Shown one piece after another: positions 44,120-52,949 of a stretch of 64,000 nucleotides of DNA (its first letter is position 1; every line of letters begins with the position of its first letter). The position numbers were made by a program, and so were the translations under genes. Under the pieces are notes generated by a model. The model saw nothing but the letters and a program-made list of their open reading frames with translations, did no database searches and was not told where the DNA came from. Source of the stretch: Bryobacterales bacterium (GTDB taxonomy: Bacteria > Acidobacteriota > Terriglobia > Bryobacterales > Bryobacteraceae); NCBI GenBank assembly GCA_003135055.1, contig PLDF01000219.1, forward strand, positions 24,250 through 88,249. The letters are read 5' to 3'.

Positions 44120-47014
44120 CTATGCTCCCAGGTGCGCCTTCAGGAACCGGCCTGTGTGTGACGCCTTGCACGCGGCGATGTCCTCCGGAGTTCCCGTCGC
44201 CACCACTTCCCCGCCGGCGTGCCCGCCCTCGGGCCCCAAATCAATCACGTAATCGGCCGTTTTAATTACATCCAGATGATGCTCGATCAGCACCACCGTG
44301 TGTCCCGCGTCCACCAGGCGGTTCAGAGACTCCAGCAGGCGCTCGATGTCCGCCAGGTGCAACCCGGTTGTCGGCTCATCGAGGATGTAGACCGTGTGCC
44401 GGGCGCGCTGGAGCTTGCTGAGCTCCGTTGCGATTTTGATGCGCTGCGCCTCGCCGCCTGAGAGCGTCGTCGCCGACTGGCCCAGTGTCAGGTAGCCCAG
44501 GCCCAGATCGCTGAGCACTTCAATCTTCTTGCCTATGGCGGGCTCGGCGGCGAAGAACTTCACCCCTTCTTCCACCGGCATGTTGAGTACGTCGTCGATG
44601 GTTTTTCCGCGTACCGTTACATCGAGGGTCTCACTGTTGAAGCGCGCGCCCTTGCACGCGCCGCACGTCACCTCGACGTCGGGCATGAAGTAAAGCTGCG
44701 TCGTAATCACGCCTTCCCCCTGGCACTCCTCGCATCGGCCGCCTTTCACATTGAAGCTGAATCGGCCGGCCTTATAGCCGCGCTCCACCGACAGGGGAGC
44801 CTGCGTGAAAAGGTCGCGAATGTTGTCGTAGAAGCCAATGTAGGTGGCGGGGTTCGAGCGGCTGTTGCGCCCGATCGGCGCCTGGTCGATACTGACCACT
44901 TTGTGGACATGCTCCATGCCGTCGACGCTATCGTGTTCGCCCGGCAGAGTGCGGGTGTCGACGAGGCGCTTCCACAGCGCTTTGAAAAGGATTTCGTTGA
45001 TCAGCGTGCTCTTGCCTGAGCCGGAGGCGCCGGTGATCGCCACCAGCTTGCCGAGCGGGATCGTGACAGACACGTTTCTGAGATTGTTCTCGCGCGCCCC
45101 CCGCACCTTCAACGCCTTGCCGATGCCCTTGCGGCGTTGCCCGGGCGTTGCGATGAAACGCTTGCCCGAAAGGAACTGCCCTGTCGGCGACGCCTTGCAA
45201 GCCAATACGTCTCGGAGGCTTCCCTGCACCACCACGGCGCCCCCATGGACGCCCGGGCCCGGACCCATCTCCACGATATGATCGGCGGCGCGGATGGTGT
45301 CCTCATCATGCTCCACAACGATCACCGTGTTGCCGATGTCCCGCAGGCTTTCAAGCGTGGCGATCATCTTGACATTGTCTTTGGGGTGAAGGCCGATGCT
45401 CGGTTCGTCCAACACGTACAGCATTCCCATAAGCCCGGAACCGATCTGCGTCGACAACCGGATGCGCTGCGACTCGCCGCCCGATAGCGTGCTGGAGCGG
45501 CGATTGAAACTCAGATAGTCGAGCCCAATGCCCAGCAGCAGCTCCACTCGGCCGCGGACTTCGCCCAACACCTGCCTGCCGGCGTCCGCGCCGCGTCCGG
45601 CCGGTTTGATGGCGCCCAGAAACCGGTGCAATTCGTCGAAGTGCAGCTGGCCCATGTCGTGGATCGTCTTGTTCTCAATAGTGAACAACAGGCGCGTTGC
45701 CCGCACGCGGGCGCCGTTGCAGTCGGGACAGGTATGCTCCACCATCACCTTGTCGAGCCACGCCTCCATCCCCGAGCTGGCTTCGCCGCGCTGGCGGTAA
45801 CGGCGGTAGTGCCGCTCGATGCGCCGCGCGATCCCGCTAAAGCCAACCTCTTTGCCTTCCGAATCCTCCCGTTTGACCTTTGCATCCGGCGGCACGCGTA
45901 CGACGATTTTCCTGCCATCGACCCCGTTCAGGATCGTGTTCCGCACTTTCTCCAGCAGCTTTTCCCACGGCGTTTCAAGCGAGAAGCCCAGGTCCCTCGA
46001 CAAGCTGTACATCACCCTTCCGTCCCAGGTGTCGGGATTGTATTTGAACGCTTCGCGCACGAAGCAACCGCCCACAATGCTTCGGCGCGGGTCCGGAACC
46101 AGCAGCTCCGGGTGCGTAAGTTTGTGGACCCCGAGACCCCCGCAGGTGCGGCAGGCGCTCTCGGGGTTGTTGAACATGAAGTACTCGGGTTCAATATCGC
46201 CGTAGACGAAGTGATATGTTTTGCTGCACGCCGCGCGGTAGAAGCGCTCCGCCTCGGTCTTGCCGGCGCCTTTGACAATGTGGATCTGAACCAGCCCGTC
46301 GCCCACCAGCAGCGTACTTGCGATGCCCGCTTTGATCGCCTTTTCGTGTTTGCGGCCGACCACGAAACGATCCACCACGGCCTCCATGTGGGTGACCTTC
46401 GACTCGTCCGGATCCACCTCGGCGGAGATGTCGACCGGTTTGCCGTCGATGATCAGCAACCGGCAGCCTTTCTTGCGCACTTCGGTCAGGACGAAGTCCA
46501 GGTCCTCGCCGTACTGCTTGAATATGGGCGCGCGCAGCTCGATTTCCGCGCCGTCGGGCAGCGACAGAATCGATTCGAGAATCTGGCTGGCGGTACGGCT
46601 GGGTGTTGGCTCACCGCTGCGCGGGCAGTGCGGTTCACCGATAGTTGCAAATAGAAGGTTCAGGTAAGACGCGATATCCGTCATCGTGCCGACCGTGGAT
46701 CGCGGGTTGCTGGCTATGGTCTTCTGCTCGATCGAGATCACCGGAGACAGGCCGTAGATGAAGTCCACGTCGGGTTTCGCGACTTGCGCCACGAACCTCT
46801 TGGCGTAGCTGGACAGCGATTCCATGTAGCGCCGCTGCCCTTCGGCATAGATAGTGTCGAAGGCCAGGCTCGACTTGCCGGAGCCCGAAAGGCCGGTGAC
46901 GACGATCAGCTTGTCGCGCGGAATTTCCAGCGATACGTTCTTGAGATTGTGTACGCGCGCGCCCTGCACGGCGATGGTGGTGCGCGCGGCGGGCCTGCCG
47001 TTTCTAGAACTCAT
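44120..47014 (-). CDS. uvrA: Excinuclease ABC subunit A
   Basis: The start at 47012-47014 ([13 protein letters not shown]) gives 964 residues; an open extension to 47212 overlaps the upstream gene and is not used. UvrA is the damage-recognition ATPase of nucleotide excision repair. Walker A boxes are [14 protein letters not shown] and [14 protein letters not shown]; signature motifs are [16 protein letters not shown] and [20 protein letters not shown]. Zinc sites include [24 protein letters not shown] and CGACKG. It overlaps the nucleotidyltransferase gene by 11 bases and is probably co-transcribed with it. Confidence 0.96.
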   Translation of the reverse strand: MSSRNGRPAARTTIAVQGARVHNLKNVSLEIPRDKLIVVTGLSGSGKSSLAFDTIYAEGQRRYMESLSSYAKRFVAQVAKPDVDFIYGLSPVISIEQKTIASNPRSTVGTMTDIASYLNLLFATIGEPHCPRSGEPTPSRTASQILESILSLPDGAEIELRAPIFKQYGEDLDFVLTEVRKKGCRLLIIDGKPVDISAEVDPDESKVTHMEAVVDRFVVGRKHEKAIKAGIASTLLVGDGLVQIHIVKGAGKTEAERFYRAACSKTYHFVYGDIEPEYFMFNNPESACRTCGGLGVHKLTHPELLVPDPRRSIVGGCFVREAFKYNPDTWDGRVMYSLSRDLGFSLETPWEKLLEKVRNTILNGVDGRKIVVRVPPDAKVKREDSEGKEVGFSGIARRIERHYRRYRQRGEASSGMEAWLDKVMVEHTCPDCNGARVRATRLLFTIENKTIHDMGQLHFDELHRFLGAIKPAGRGADAGRQVLGEVRGRVELLLGIGLDYLSFNRRSSTLSGGESQRIRLSTQIGSGLMGMLYVLDEPSIGLHPKDNVKMIATLESLRDIGNTVIVVEHDEDTIRAADHIVEMGPGPGVHGGAVVVQGSLRDVLACKASPTGQFLSGKRFIATPGQRRKGIGKALKVRGARENNLRNVSVTIPLGKLVAITGASGSGKSTLINEILFKALWKRLVDTRTLPGEHDSVDGMEHVHKVVSIDQAPIGRNSRSNPATYIGFYDNIRDLFTQAPLSVERGYKAGRFSFNVKGGRCEECQGEGVITTQLYFMPDVEVTCGACKGARFNSETLDVTVRGKTIDDVLNMPVEEGVKFFAAEPAIGKKIEVLSDLGLGYLTLGQSATTLSGGEAQRIKIATELSKLQRARHTVYILDEPTTGLHLADIERLLESLNRLVDAGHTVVLIEHHLDVIKTADYVIDLGPEGGHAGGEVVATGTPEDIAACKASHTGRFLKAHLGA

Positions 47015-47909
47015 CCGGCGGTTCTCCCAGATGAACGAACGCCAGCTCCTCCACGGCGACGTTGCTTTTCTTGGTGAGCCGGACGGGCGTGGAGACTTTG
47101 CCGATAAGGCCTTGGTCGGCCAGATACTCGCACGCGGTGGTGACTCCCCCGACGTCGAAGTGACGCTTGAACCAAGCCTCGATCTCGCTGCACGATCGCG
47201 CTTCGGCCGCATCGCGCAGGTAATCGAGCACCAGCCGGAACAGCGTTGCCGCCCGTTGCGCCAGATACCCGTCGATCGCGTCCAGCGCTCCCTGCACGGT
47301 TATGCGAGTCTTCTTCATGTTCAGCAGGTCGGAATACGCCGTTTTGAAAAATGCCGGATTCAGTTTCATCGCCTGTGGCATCACCTCCCGATCGGCCAGA
47401 AGGCGCGCGCCGATTACCTCTATCCGCGCCAACGAGTTCGCCGCGTGTAGAATCCAGAGCGCCGTGTAATCCAGGTCGCCGCGCGTGATGAGCCACTTGT
47501 GAGCTTTATAGACCGCCGGCAGAGCGTGCGTCGCCGCCGCGAGAAGCTGAACCCGGGTGTCGCGCTCGCCGATCTCGTGCAGCTGCGCGCACAGTTGGGC
47601 GATGGTCTCGTCATGGGTGTAGAGCAGGCTCCCCTTGGCCAGCAGTGAATGCGTGAACGAGTTGCGAGCCGCGCCCTCCACTGTCTTGCGAAACTCCGCG
47701 CGCGGCATCAGGAACGCATGGACATTCACTCCGCCCGCGTAGAGCGCCAGGCTGCCCGCATCCACCTTCTTATCGTCGATGGTGACCAGCGCCAGATCGA
47801 TGTCGGACTTCGCCCAGACAATATCGTGCGCCAGGCTGCCGCAGAGGATGGCTGCCAGGATAGACCGGTCCGTTTTCACTTGCGCGACCAGGTCGTCAAG
47901 CGCCTCCAT
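47004..47909 (-). CDS. Nucleotidyltransferase-fold protein upstream of uvrA
   Basis: The start is taken at 47907-47909 ([12 protein letters not shown], good GGAAG site); an ATG at 47960 would add 17 residues that translate a 15-bp tandem duplication ([10 protein letters not shown]). The first 80 residues form a minimal nucleotidyltransferase core, [20 protein letters not shown] (GSx9-10DxD). A long helical region follows, resembling HEPN/KNTase helical partners ([37 protein letters not shown]), and a C-terminal winged-helix-like end ([19 protein letters not shown]). The substrate is unknown. Overlap with uvrA suggests coupled translation. Confidence 0.8.
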   Translation of the reverse strand: MEALDDLVAQVKTDRSILAAILCGSLAHDIVWAKSDIDLALVTIDDKKVDAGSLALYAGGVNVHAFLMPRAEFRKTVEGAARNSFTHSLLAKGSLLYTHDETIAQLCAQLHEIGERDTRVQLLAAATHALPAVYKAHKWLITRGDLDYTALWILHAANSLARIEVIGARLLADREVMPQAMKLNPAFFKTAYSDLLNMKKTRITVQGALDAIDGYLAQRAATLFRLVLDYLRDAAEARSCSEIEAWFKRHFDVGGVTTACEYLADQGLIGKVSTPVRLTKKSNVAVEELAFVHLGEPPDEF

Positions 47910-47917
47910 AAACTTCT

Positions 47918-47947
47918 TCCGGATGTGTCCTGTCCGGATGTGTCCTG
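47918..47947. repeat. Tandem duplication (15 bp x 2) at a gene start
   Basis: TCCGGATGTGTCCTG is repeated head to tail immediately upstream of the nucleotidyltransferase start. A second duplication (GTCGTGTCCAG x 2) lies at 48116-48137 in the same gap. Confidence 0.9.
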
Positions 47948-48072
47948 TCGAGGTGCTCATTTCTCACGCGCCCTTTTGGTCCGCCGACGGCCGTAACTCC
48001 AGCCTTCACCGGCGAACGCTTCGCGGATTATAGCGTAGATTTTCAGGAAAATGCTCACGCGCTCATACGGCA

Positions 48073-48094
48073 GCGTTCACACTCGTGTGAACGC
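48073..48094. repeat. Dispersed palindromic element, family B (core only)
   Basis: GCGTTCACAC-TC-GTGTGAACGC is identical to the core at 40625-40646 but lacks the long flank. It lies in the 200-base gap between the nucleotidyltransferase gene and the TIGR03435 relic, which contains no gene. Confidence 0.85.
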
Positions 48095-48183
48095 GTCTTT
48101 GCTGCTGCGCGCACGGTCGTGTCCAGGTCGTGTCCAGGCGGGTCCGGTCATAATGCAGCTCGAACTCGTCCCCGGCGACAGGC

Positions 48184-48988
48184 TCAGTCTTCGGAGGGAG
48201 CCCGGTCGACACGGTCCATTACCAGCATGTCGATGGGTGCTTTTCGCGCTTCTACGTGAATCCCGCACTGCTTTTCCAGCTCTGAAGCGAAGGATCCGGC
48301 GACGCCGAGATAATCCGGAGCAGTGGCTTCCTGGGGCGTGGATTGCGGGGGCATCGCGGTGAACTGTAAGTCAATCTCGTGCTCGCCTTCGAGCCCAGGC
48401 ATATCCGCCAGCGGGCGTCTAAATTACCGGCGAGCGCAAGCAGGAGATCAGTCATCGACAGTTTACCTTGGCCCCGCTTCTCTTGGTTAATGTTTTGAAT
48501 CTTGAAATCCGGGGGCTTCCGCGGATCGGCGTTCGGTCTGTTGGCGCCTTCCGCATGCGAAGCCCGTTTTTTGCGATCGACAGGGCATGCGCGGGCATCT
48601 CTCTCGATTCCCGATGCATCTTGAAATTCAAACGCTCCGCCATTAATGCCCGGAGCATAGTAGGGACTTGCGCTTTGGAGACGCCACGCGGCGGCGTTGC
48701 GGCAATGTCGTACCTGACGCTCGTCGCGTCCTTCCAGTCCGGCGGCCAAACGATCTGATAGTACCAAGCCTGGTATGCCTCCCAAAGCAAACCTTGGAGA
48801 GTGATGCCCTGGAACTCGATGCGGCCGGGGTCGCGGCTTTCCGCCCGCCGGCTGTTTAGTGCCTGGTCCGCCGAGAGTTTGAAAGATGCGGCTTCGAAGG
48901 CAAATGTGGCATGCCTTGTGGAAGGTGACTGGGCGACTGATGCTACAGGGCCCGATAAAACCCGCCGCGAGAGACACGGCAGGTACAA
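48184..48988 (-). pseudogene. Frameshifted TIGR03435-family gene
   Basis: Three successive frames rebuild one TIGR03435 protein. Frame 1 (48988 to about 48465) encodes TFAFEAASFKLSADQ, ITLQGLLWEAYQAWYYQIVW, MLRALMAERLNFKMHRESRE. Frame 2 (about 48465-48425) gives KLSMTDLLLALAGNLD. Frame 3 (about 48425 to the stop at 48184) gives DMPGLEGEHEIDLQFTAMPP and MLVMDRVDRAPSED, the usual family ending. At least two frameshifts make it non-functional. It is only distantly similar to the pair at 17456-19144. Confidence 0.8.
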
Positions 48989-49012
48989 TGAAGTCTGCTA
49001 CAAGGAGTTTGC

Positions 49013-50425
49013 ATGAGGCTCGTACTTCTACTGGTTCCCGTCTGCCTGTTGGCGCAATCGGCTTCCACCGAGTCGCTGACCGGCAGTTGGATCAACGTGA
49101 GTTCCGAAACTGGCGGTGTCACTCAGGTAGTGGTTCGCCATGAGAACAATCGAACCATCGTCCATGTCTGGGGCGCCTGCCATCCCATCGACTGCGACTG
49201 GGGAGAAGTCGACGCGGATCTCTGGAACGGCATCCCGATGGCGATCTGGAAGCACGGCTTCAGCACAGTCCGAATGCAATTGATCCCACAGCCGGATGGC
49301 CGCATGCTGCTGGCCTATCGCTCCGAGTATAATGACGATTCCGGACGCAAAGACGCTGGCCACGCTGAGTTCTTTGCGCGTCGGGAAACGAAGCAGGATA
49401 CCCCGGATGCCGCGGCTGCGAAGGCCGTGCTCCAGCGGGTTGCCGAGACGTATCGCAGCCTGCCCGCCGCGCATTTCGAGGTCAGGGAAACTACCAACCG
49501 TCAGACGGAAAAAAGCGAGATCCGCAGCGTCAGCCAACGCAAAATGTTCTTCTGGCCTCCCGATAAGATGCGGGTCGAGACCAACGACGACGTCGGGCCC
49601 AGCGTTTGGATTGCCGACGGCCAAACCACGTGGACTGTCTTTCCCGGCGCAAACGAGTATCTCAAGGTCCCACAGGGCAAAGATCTGGGGGCGTTTCCTT
49701 ACTTGAAGAGTTACGTGCTTCTAGACAAAATCCGAGGCGTGCCGAAGGTCGCGGGACTGGAGCGCGTGGAGGGCGCGGATTGCACCATGATCGAGATCGA
49801 CCAGGAGCGCAACGTCACCAGGAAACTCTGGATCGACAATAACACGCATCTCATTCGCAAGGATGTTTTAGATCAGGGAACCCAAAAAGAGGAGTCGGTC
49901 TTCCTGGTTGCGGAACTGGGCGGGAAGATGGCCGCCGATCTCTTCGTTTACGATCCCGGTTCCACGCAGGCGCAGAGCCGGAGGCAGCTTGCGCGCGAGG
50001 CGCCCCAAACTCTGAAGGGCAAGCCCGCTCCCGATTTCGCGTTGCGCGATCTCGATGGCCGTGAGGTTCGTCTCAGCGATCTCCGCGGCCAGCCGGTGCT
50101 TCTCGATTTCTGGGCCACATGGTGCGGCTACTGTCGCGCGGCCTTACCGAGCGTCGAGCTGATGCACCGGGGTCTCAAAGCCAAAGGCCTCCTGGTCTTC
50201 GGCATAGACGCTGAAGAGTCTGAGCTTGCGCGCGACTACCTCAAGAAGTACGGCTACACGCTGCCATCGCTGGTGGATCGAAAGGAAGAGGCCGTCAAGC
50301 TCTACCACGTAGAAAGTTGGCCCACTACCGTGCTAATCGATCGCGAGGGCAAGGTGGCGTTTTACGAGTCCGGCGCTGAGCCAGAGAGACTCCGCGACGC
50401 CATTCGCGCTTTGGGCGTGTGGTAG
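49013..50425 (+). CDS. Secreted LolA-like/thioredoxin-fold fusion
   Basis: The 470-residue protein has a signal peptide (RLVLLLVPVCLLAQ), a small N-terminal domain, a LolA/LppC-type beta-sheet region (AHFEVRETTNRQTEKSEIRS, KMRVETNDDVGPSVWIADGQ, TRKLWIDNNTHLIRKDVL) and a C-terminal TlpA-type thioredoxin domain (KPAPDFALRDLDGREVRLSD) with the redox motif WATWCGYCRAALP and cis-Pro in WPTTVLID. It probably reduces disulfides in the periplasm. The architecture is frequent in Acidobacteria. It stands alone. Confidence 0.9.
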   Translation: MRLVLLLVPVCLLAQSASTESLTGSWINVSSETGGVTQVVVRHENNRTIVHVWGACHPIDCDWGEVDADLWNGIPMAIWKHGFSTVRMQLIPQPDGRMLLAYRSEYNDDSGRKDAGHAEFFARRETKQDTPDAAAAKAVLQRVAETYRSLPAAHFEVRETTNRQTEKSEIRSVSQRKMFFWPPDKMRVETNDDVGPSVWIADGQTTWTVFPGANEYLKVPQGKDLGAFPYLKSYVLLDKIRGVPKVAGLERVEGADCTMIEIDQERNVTRKLWIDNNTHLIRKDVLDQGTQKEESVFLVAELGGKMAADLFVYDPGSTQAQSRRQLAREAPQTLKGKPAPDFALRDLDGREVRLSDLRGQPVLLDFWATWCGYCRAALPSVELMHRGLKAKGLLVFGIDAEESELARDYLKKYGYTLPSLVDRKEEAVKLYHVESWPTTVLIDREGKVAFYESGAEPERLRDAIRALGVW

Positions 50426-50480
50426 CGGCCTATTGCTACCCACGCGGCTTTCTTGGCGTGTGCGCCAGTCAATGCCGTGT

Positions 50481-50534
50481 CTCGTAGATGTGAGCGCGCT
50501 TGGTCCGTTTCAAGGCGGCAATCCGCAGCGTTGT
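50481..50534 (-). pseudogene. Fragment of a serine recombinase
   Basis: The minus strand encodes TTLRIAALKRTKRAHIYE, which aligns with TTALQLAALKRARCSHIYED in the resolvase relic at 57327-57818. Only this N-terminal piece is present; the catalytic Ser segment is missing. It directly abuts the perfect inverted repeat at 50533-50558. Confidence 0.55.
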
Positions 50535-50558
50535 GTCAGTACCTACCAGTACTGACAC
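50533..50558. repeat. Perfect 10-bp inverted repeat beside the resolvase fragment
   Basis: GTGTCAGTAC-CTACCA-GTACTGACAC. It could be a recombination or terminal-repeat remnant of the element that carried the recombinase, or a hairpin in the gap between convergent genes. No second copy was seen in the window. Confidence 0.6.
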
Positions 50559-50621
50559 GCGGGGGCATCGCTGCGTTGCTCACGCTACGCCGCTTATGGG
50601 GACCTATCGCGTCTATATCAA

Positions 50622-50838
50622 TCACCGCAAGTCTTCAATGCGGAAACGGCAATCGCGCAGGATCTTGTTCAGCAATCCGGGACCCCAGCGTTTCGCCCGA
50701 GTGTCCCGGGACGACGGTACTCCGGCCATCTTCGTGGCGAAGAAAGTGATGGCTGCCTCGAATGCGAGCAGCCTGAAAGCCGTCCTTCGCCAAGGCGGCG
50801 CTCAATTCAGAGCCGGTGATCCTTGGGCTTCGGCTCAC
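50622..50838 (-). pseudogene. hicA: HicA toxin with a 3' frameshift
   Basis: The GTG start overlaps the hicB stop (GTGA). The first 48 residues are a clear HicA (ITGSELSAALAKDGFQAARI, RGSHHFLRHEDGRSTVVPGH with the catalytic His). One extra base after SGETLG shifts the frame; removing it restores PGLLNKILRDCRFRIEDL and a stop at 50622. HicA is an mRNA-cleaving dsRBD-like toxin. The active-site His precedes the shift, so partial activity cannot be excluded. Confidence 0.8.
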
Positions 50839-51063
50839 GCTGCGATGGTGATACGTTGAATCCCGATGAACACGAGACTCTGCTCAGGCACACCTTCCAC
50901 TTCGAGACACAACTCAATCGCCTCGCGAATACGAAGCCTGACGTCGTCGAGGGATTGCGATTGCGTATAACATCCTGAAAGTCGGGGAACCGTAGTACCC
51001 TCCCTCGTCGCGCTCTATGACGACATCGAATTGGCGTGGCAATGGATTGTCCTCGATCTCCAT
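50834..51063 (-). pseudogene. hicB: HicB antitoxin with frameshift and small deletion
   Basis: From ATG at 51061-51063 the frame encodes MEIEDNPLPRQFDVVIERDE and GGYY; the expected continuation VPRLSGCYTQSQSLDDVRLR and IREAIELCLEVEGVPEQ lies in another frame and ends at 50834. Compared with typical HicB (GGYYVASVPELPGCYTQ) a few codons are missing at the shift. Both partners of this pair are therefore damaged. Confidence 0.75.
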
Positions 51064-51243
51064 TTACGCCATTCGAATTACGGTCGTCCTTGTGGGTGGG
51101 AGCAGCAGATTTTCCAGACCGGTCGCAAGCGCGCCGGGTAGGGTCTATACGACGACCGAACCGTCGGCAGGGGCCATTCGGTCGAGTGGCCCGGGAGCGC
51201 GATCCTCACCAGTCGGACGATCCAGCGTCCCGTAAATGGTCCT

Positions 51244-51567
51244 TTATGCGCCACGAGTCGGTTTGTCGATTCGCTCCTCCAAGAGCACGCTCACGGCGTC
51301 GCCTACCTCTTTCCTTATTGCCTGGCGAATGTCTGTTTTGACCGGCAGCTTATGCGTGCCGTCACCCATAGCCATAAACGAACTTTGGAACGGATGACCA
51401 TCAATTTTGCCCTGGACCTTAACCAGACCACGCGTTCCGAAAAACGCCACGGATTGAGGCCACATCACATAAGTCCAACCGCCTTTTGCTGAGCTTTTTT
51501 GTAACTTAGCGGTGAACGTTTCATTTAGAATTTTCGGGTTTTCACGTTTCTTGTCACGCCCTGCCAT
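51244..51567 (-). CDS. DUF1905-domain protein
   Basis: The start at 51565-51567 follows a strong GGAGG site and gives 107 residues. The body matches the DUF1905 beta-barrel pattern: [60 protein letters not shown], then [14 protein letters not shown]. Members occur as stand-alone genes or fused to bacteriocin-protection (YdeI) domains; function is not established. The neighbouring gap 51064-51243 shows nothing. Confidence 0.85.
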   Translation of the reverse strand: MAGRDKKRENPKILNETFTAKLQKSSAKGGWTYVMWPQSVAFFGTRGLVKVQGKIDGHPFQSSFMAMGDGTHKLPVKTDIRQAIRKEVGDAVSVLLEERIDKPTRGA

Positions 51568-52037
51568 AGCATTCCTCCCCCGCTTAAGAGGTCTGGTACA
51601 GATTGTACAGCACATCACCGCCCGTTCGGACAACGATGTCGCCGCCGTGGCCGGCCAGTACATGAATCACACGCGGAGAGTCGCCTGGTTTTCGCGTAGT
51701 TCTCGCGTAGTATAGACATTCCCAGGATCAAAACGCGCAGCTCGCAAAAGACTCTTAGCGAGACGCGCCCCCGGGCCTGCCAGCTCCAGCAGTCCGGGAC
51801 GGCCGGTTCACCCCCGTTCGGACAGACGATATCGATGCACCACACCACGCCGCACCGCGCCACACCCGACCACACCCGCCCCGCGCTTGACCGTGCGCGT
51901 TTGCATCTGAGAGAATACCCTACGAAGTTTTGAGCTGTTTGGGCGCGTCTCGTAAGTTTTCCAGCAAGCCGCGAAAGTCCGCTTTCCTTGTCAGGGACTC
52001 CCAAGAGCGCGAACAGCACACATCAGGAGAAGGACTC
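51568..52037. other. 470-base gap and probable cold-shock 5' leader
   Basis: No coding frame is convincing. CCGTTCGGACA occurs at about 51623 and 51813, and TCGCGTAG is duplicated near 51695. An ACACC-rich low-complexity run covers 51835-51890. The last about 120 bases before 52038 may form the long untranslated leader common in cold-shock genes, ending in the ribosome-binding site AGGAGAAGGA. Confidence 0.35.
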
Positions 52038-52241
52038 GTGAAGGAAAAAGGCACCGTAAAGTGGTTTAATGCCGCCAAGGGCTACGGATTCATCCAACGC
52101 GCCGGTGGCGATGACGTGTTTGTACACTTTTCCGCGATCCAGACGAACGGTTACCGCTCGCTGGATGAAGGCGCGCAGGTGGAATTCGAGGTGAAGCAGG
52201 GACCGAAGGGCCTGCAAGCCGAAAACGTGAACACGGTGTAA
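52038..52241 (+). CDS. Cold-shock protein
   Basis: The GTG start after AGGAGAAGGACTC gives 67 residues, the standard size. The OB-fold RNA-binding motifs are complete: [15 protein letters not shown] (RNP1) and [10 protein letters not shown] (RNP2), ending [19 protein letters not shown]. These proteins melt RNA structure and act as chaperones during cold or growth transitions. A Rho-independent terminator follows (52274-52305), so the gene is monocistronic. Confidence 0.97.
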   Translation: MKEKGTVKWFNAAKGYGFIQRAGGDDVFVHFSAIQTNGYRSLDEGAQVEFEVKQGPKGLQAENVNTV

Positions 52242-52273
52242 GCGGGATTTATTCAAACCCGGCACACGAAGAA

Positions 52274-52305
52274 GAGGGCTCCATGCGGGCCCTCTTTCTG
52301 TTTTC
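52274..52305 (+). terminator. Rho-independent terminator of the cold-shock gene
   Basis: AGAGGGC and GCCCTCT form a 7-bp stem around a short loop, followed by TTTCTGTTTT, 33 bases after the stop codon. It overlaps the end of the histidine-kinase relic on the other strand. Confidence 0.75.
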
Positions 52306-52470
52306 AGGCTGCGAGTTTCCCGTGGAGCTGCCGGGGTAGCCAGAGTGTGAGCCACTTTCAGCCCGAGGCCCTTCTTCCCGGAGAAGTCGAAAACCGGCGG
52401 GAAGTCCGGCGCCATTATCGGCGACGCTCACCAGAACGTGGCCGTTCTCGCGGCTCACATGCACGTCGAT
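52304..52470 (-). pseudogene. C-terminal relic of a sensor histidine kinase
   Basis: The minus strand encodes VHVSRENGHVLVSVADNGAG (G1 box of an ATPase domain). After a frameshift comes DFSGKKGLGLKVAHTLAT (G2 region) and after another shift QLHGKLAA followed by a stop at 52304. The pattern is the end of a HATPase_c domain of the HisKA_2/HWE type. Everything upstream is missing, so the piece is dead. Confidence 0.65.
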
Positions 52471-52513
52471 GCATCCGCAAATTCCAGCGCCTCAAGGGTG
52501 TATACTTCCGGTC

Positions 52514-52942
52514 ATGAAGCCCACGCGAAGAGACTTGGCCCTTCTGCTCCCCGCCTTAGCCGCAATCGATTCCAAAGCCCAGGCGGCCGCCCTGTCATCC
52601 AAGGCCTACAAGTTCGACGAGATCCCCGTGAAAGCCAGCGGCGCTGACGGAGCCAACAAGACCCGCTCCATCCTGAAAGGCGCGCTGCACAGCGGCTTCG
52701 CGCTGGAGGTTCACGAAACCGAATTGCCTCCCGGCGGCGTCCCGCATCCGCCGCACCGCCATTTGCATGAGGAAATGTTCGTAGTGCTCGAGGGCTCCGT
52801 CGATTTCACGGTCAATGACGCCACCACTCGCCTCGGCCCCGGCTCGGCGGGCATCGCCGCTTCGAACGACCTCCACGGCATCGGTAATGGCAGCGCCGCC
52901 CTCTGCCGCTACGTGGTCTTCGCATTGGGAGACGACAAGTAG
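52514..52942 (+). CDS. Exported cupin-domain protein
   Basis: The ATG at 52514 gives 142 residues with a Tat-like leader (KPTRRDLALLLPALAA). A single cupin barrel follows: GALHSGFALEVHETELPPGG and the metal motif PHPPHRHLHEEMFVVLEGSV with His/His/Glu ligands, then GPGSAGIAASNDLHGIGN. It probably binds a divalent metal and acts in the periplasm; the substrate is unknown. The DUF885 gene starts 7 bases after its stop. Confidence 0.88.
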   Translation: MKPTRRDLALLLPALAAIDSKAQAAALSSKAYKFDEIPVKASGADGANKTRSILKGALHSGFALEVHETELPPGGVPHPPHRHLHEEMFVVLEGSVDFTVNDATTRLGPGSAGIAASNDLHGIGNGSAALCRYVVFALGDDK

Positions 52943-52949
52943 CGCCGCG

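Noticed and set aside
44120-47212. Longest UvrA start at 47212
   Set aside because: The extra 66 codons are the antisense-frame shadow of the nucleotidyltransferase gene; UvrA proteins start near MSSRN.
51145-51243. Possible gene fragment before the DUF1905 gene
   Set aside because: No frame gives a recognisable or compositionally protein-like product.
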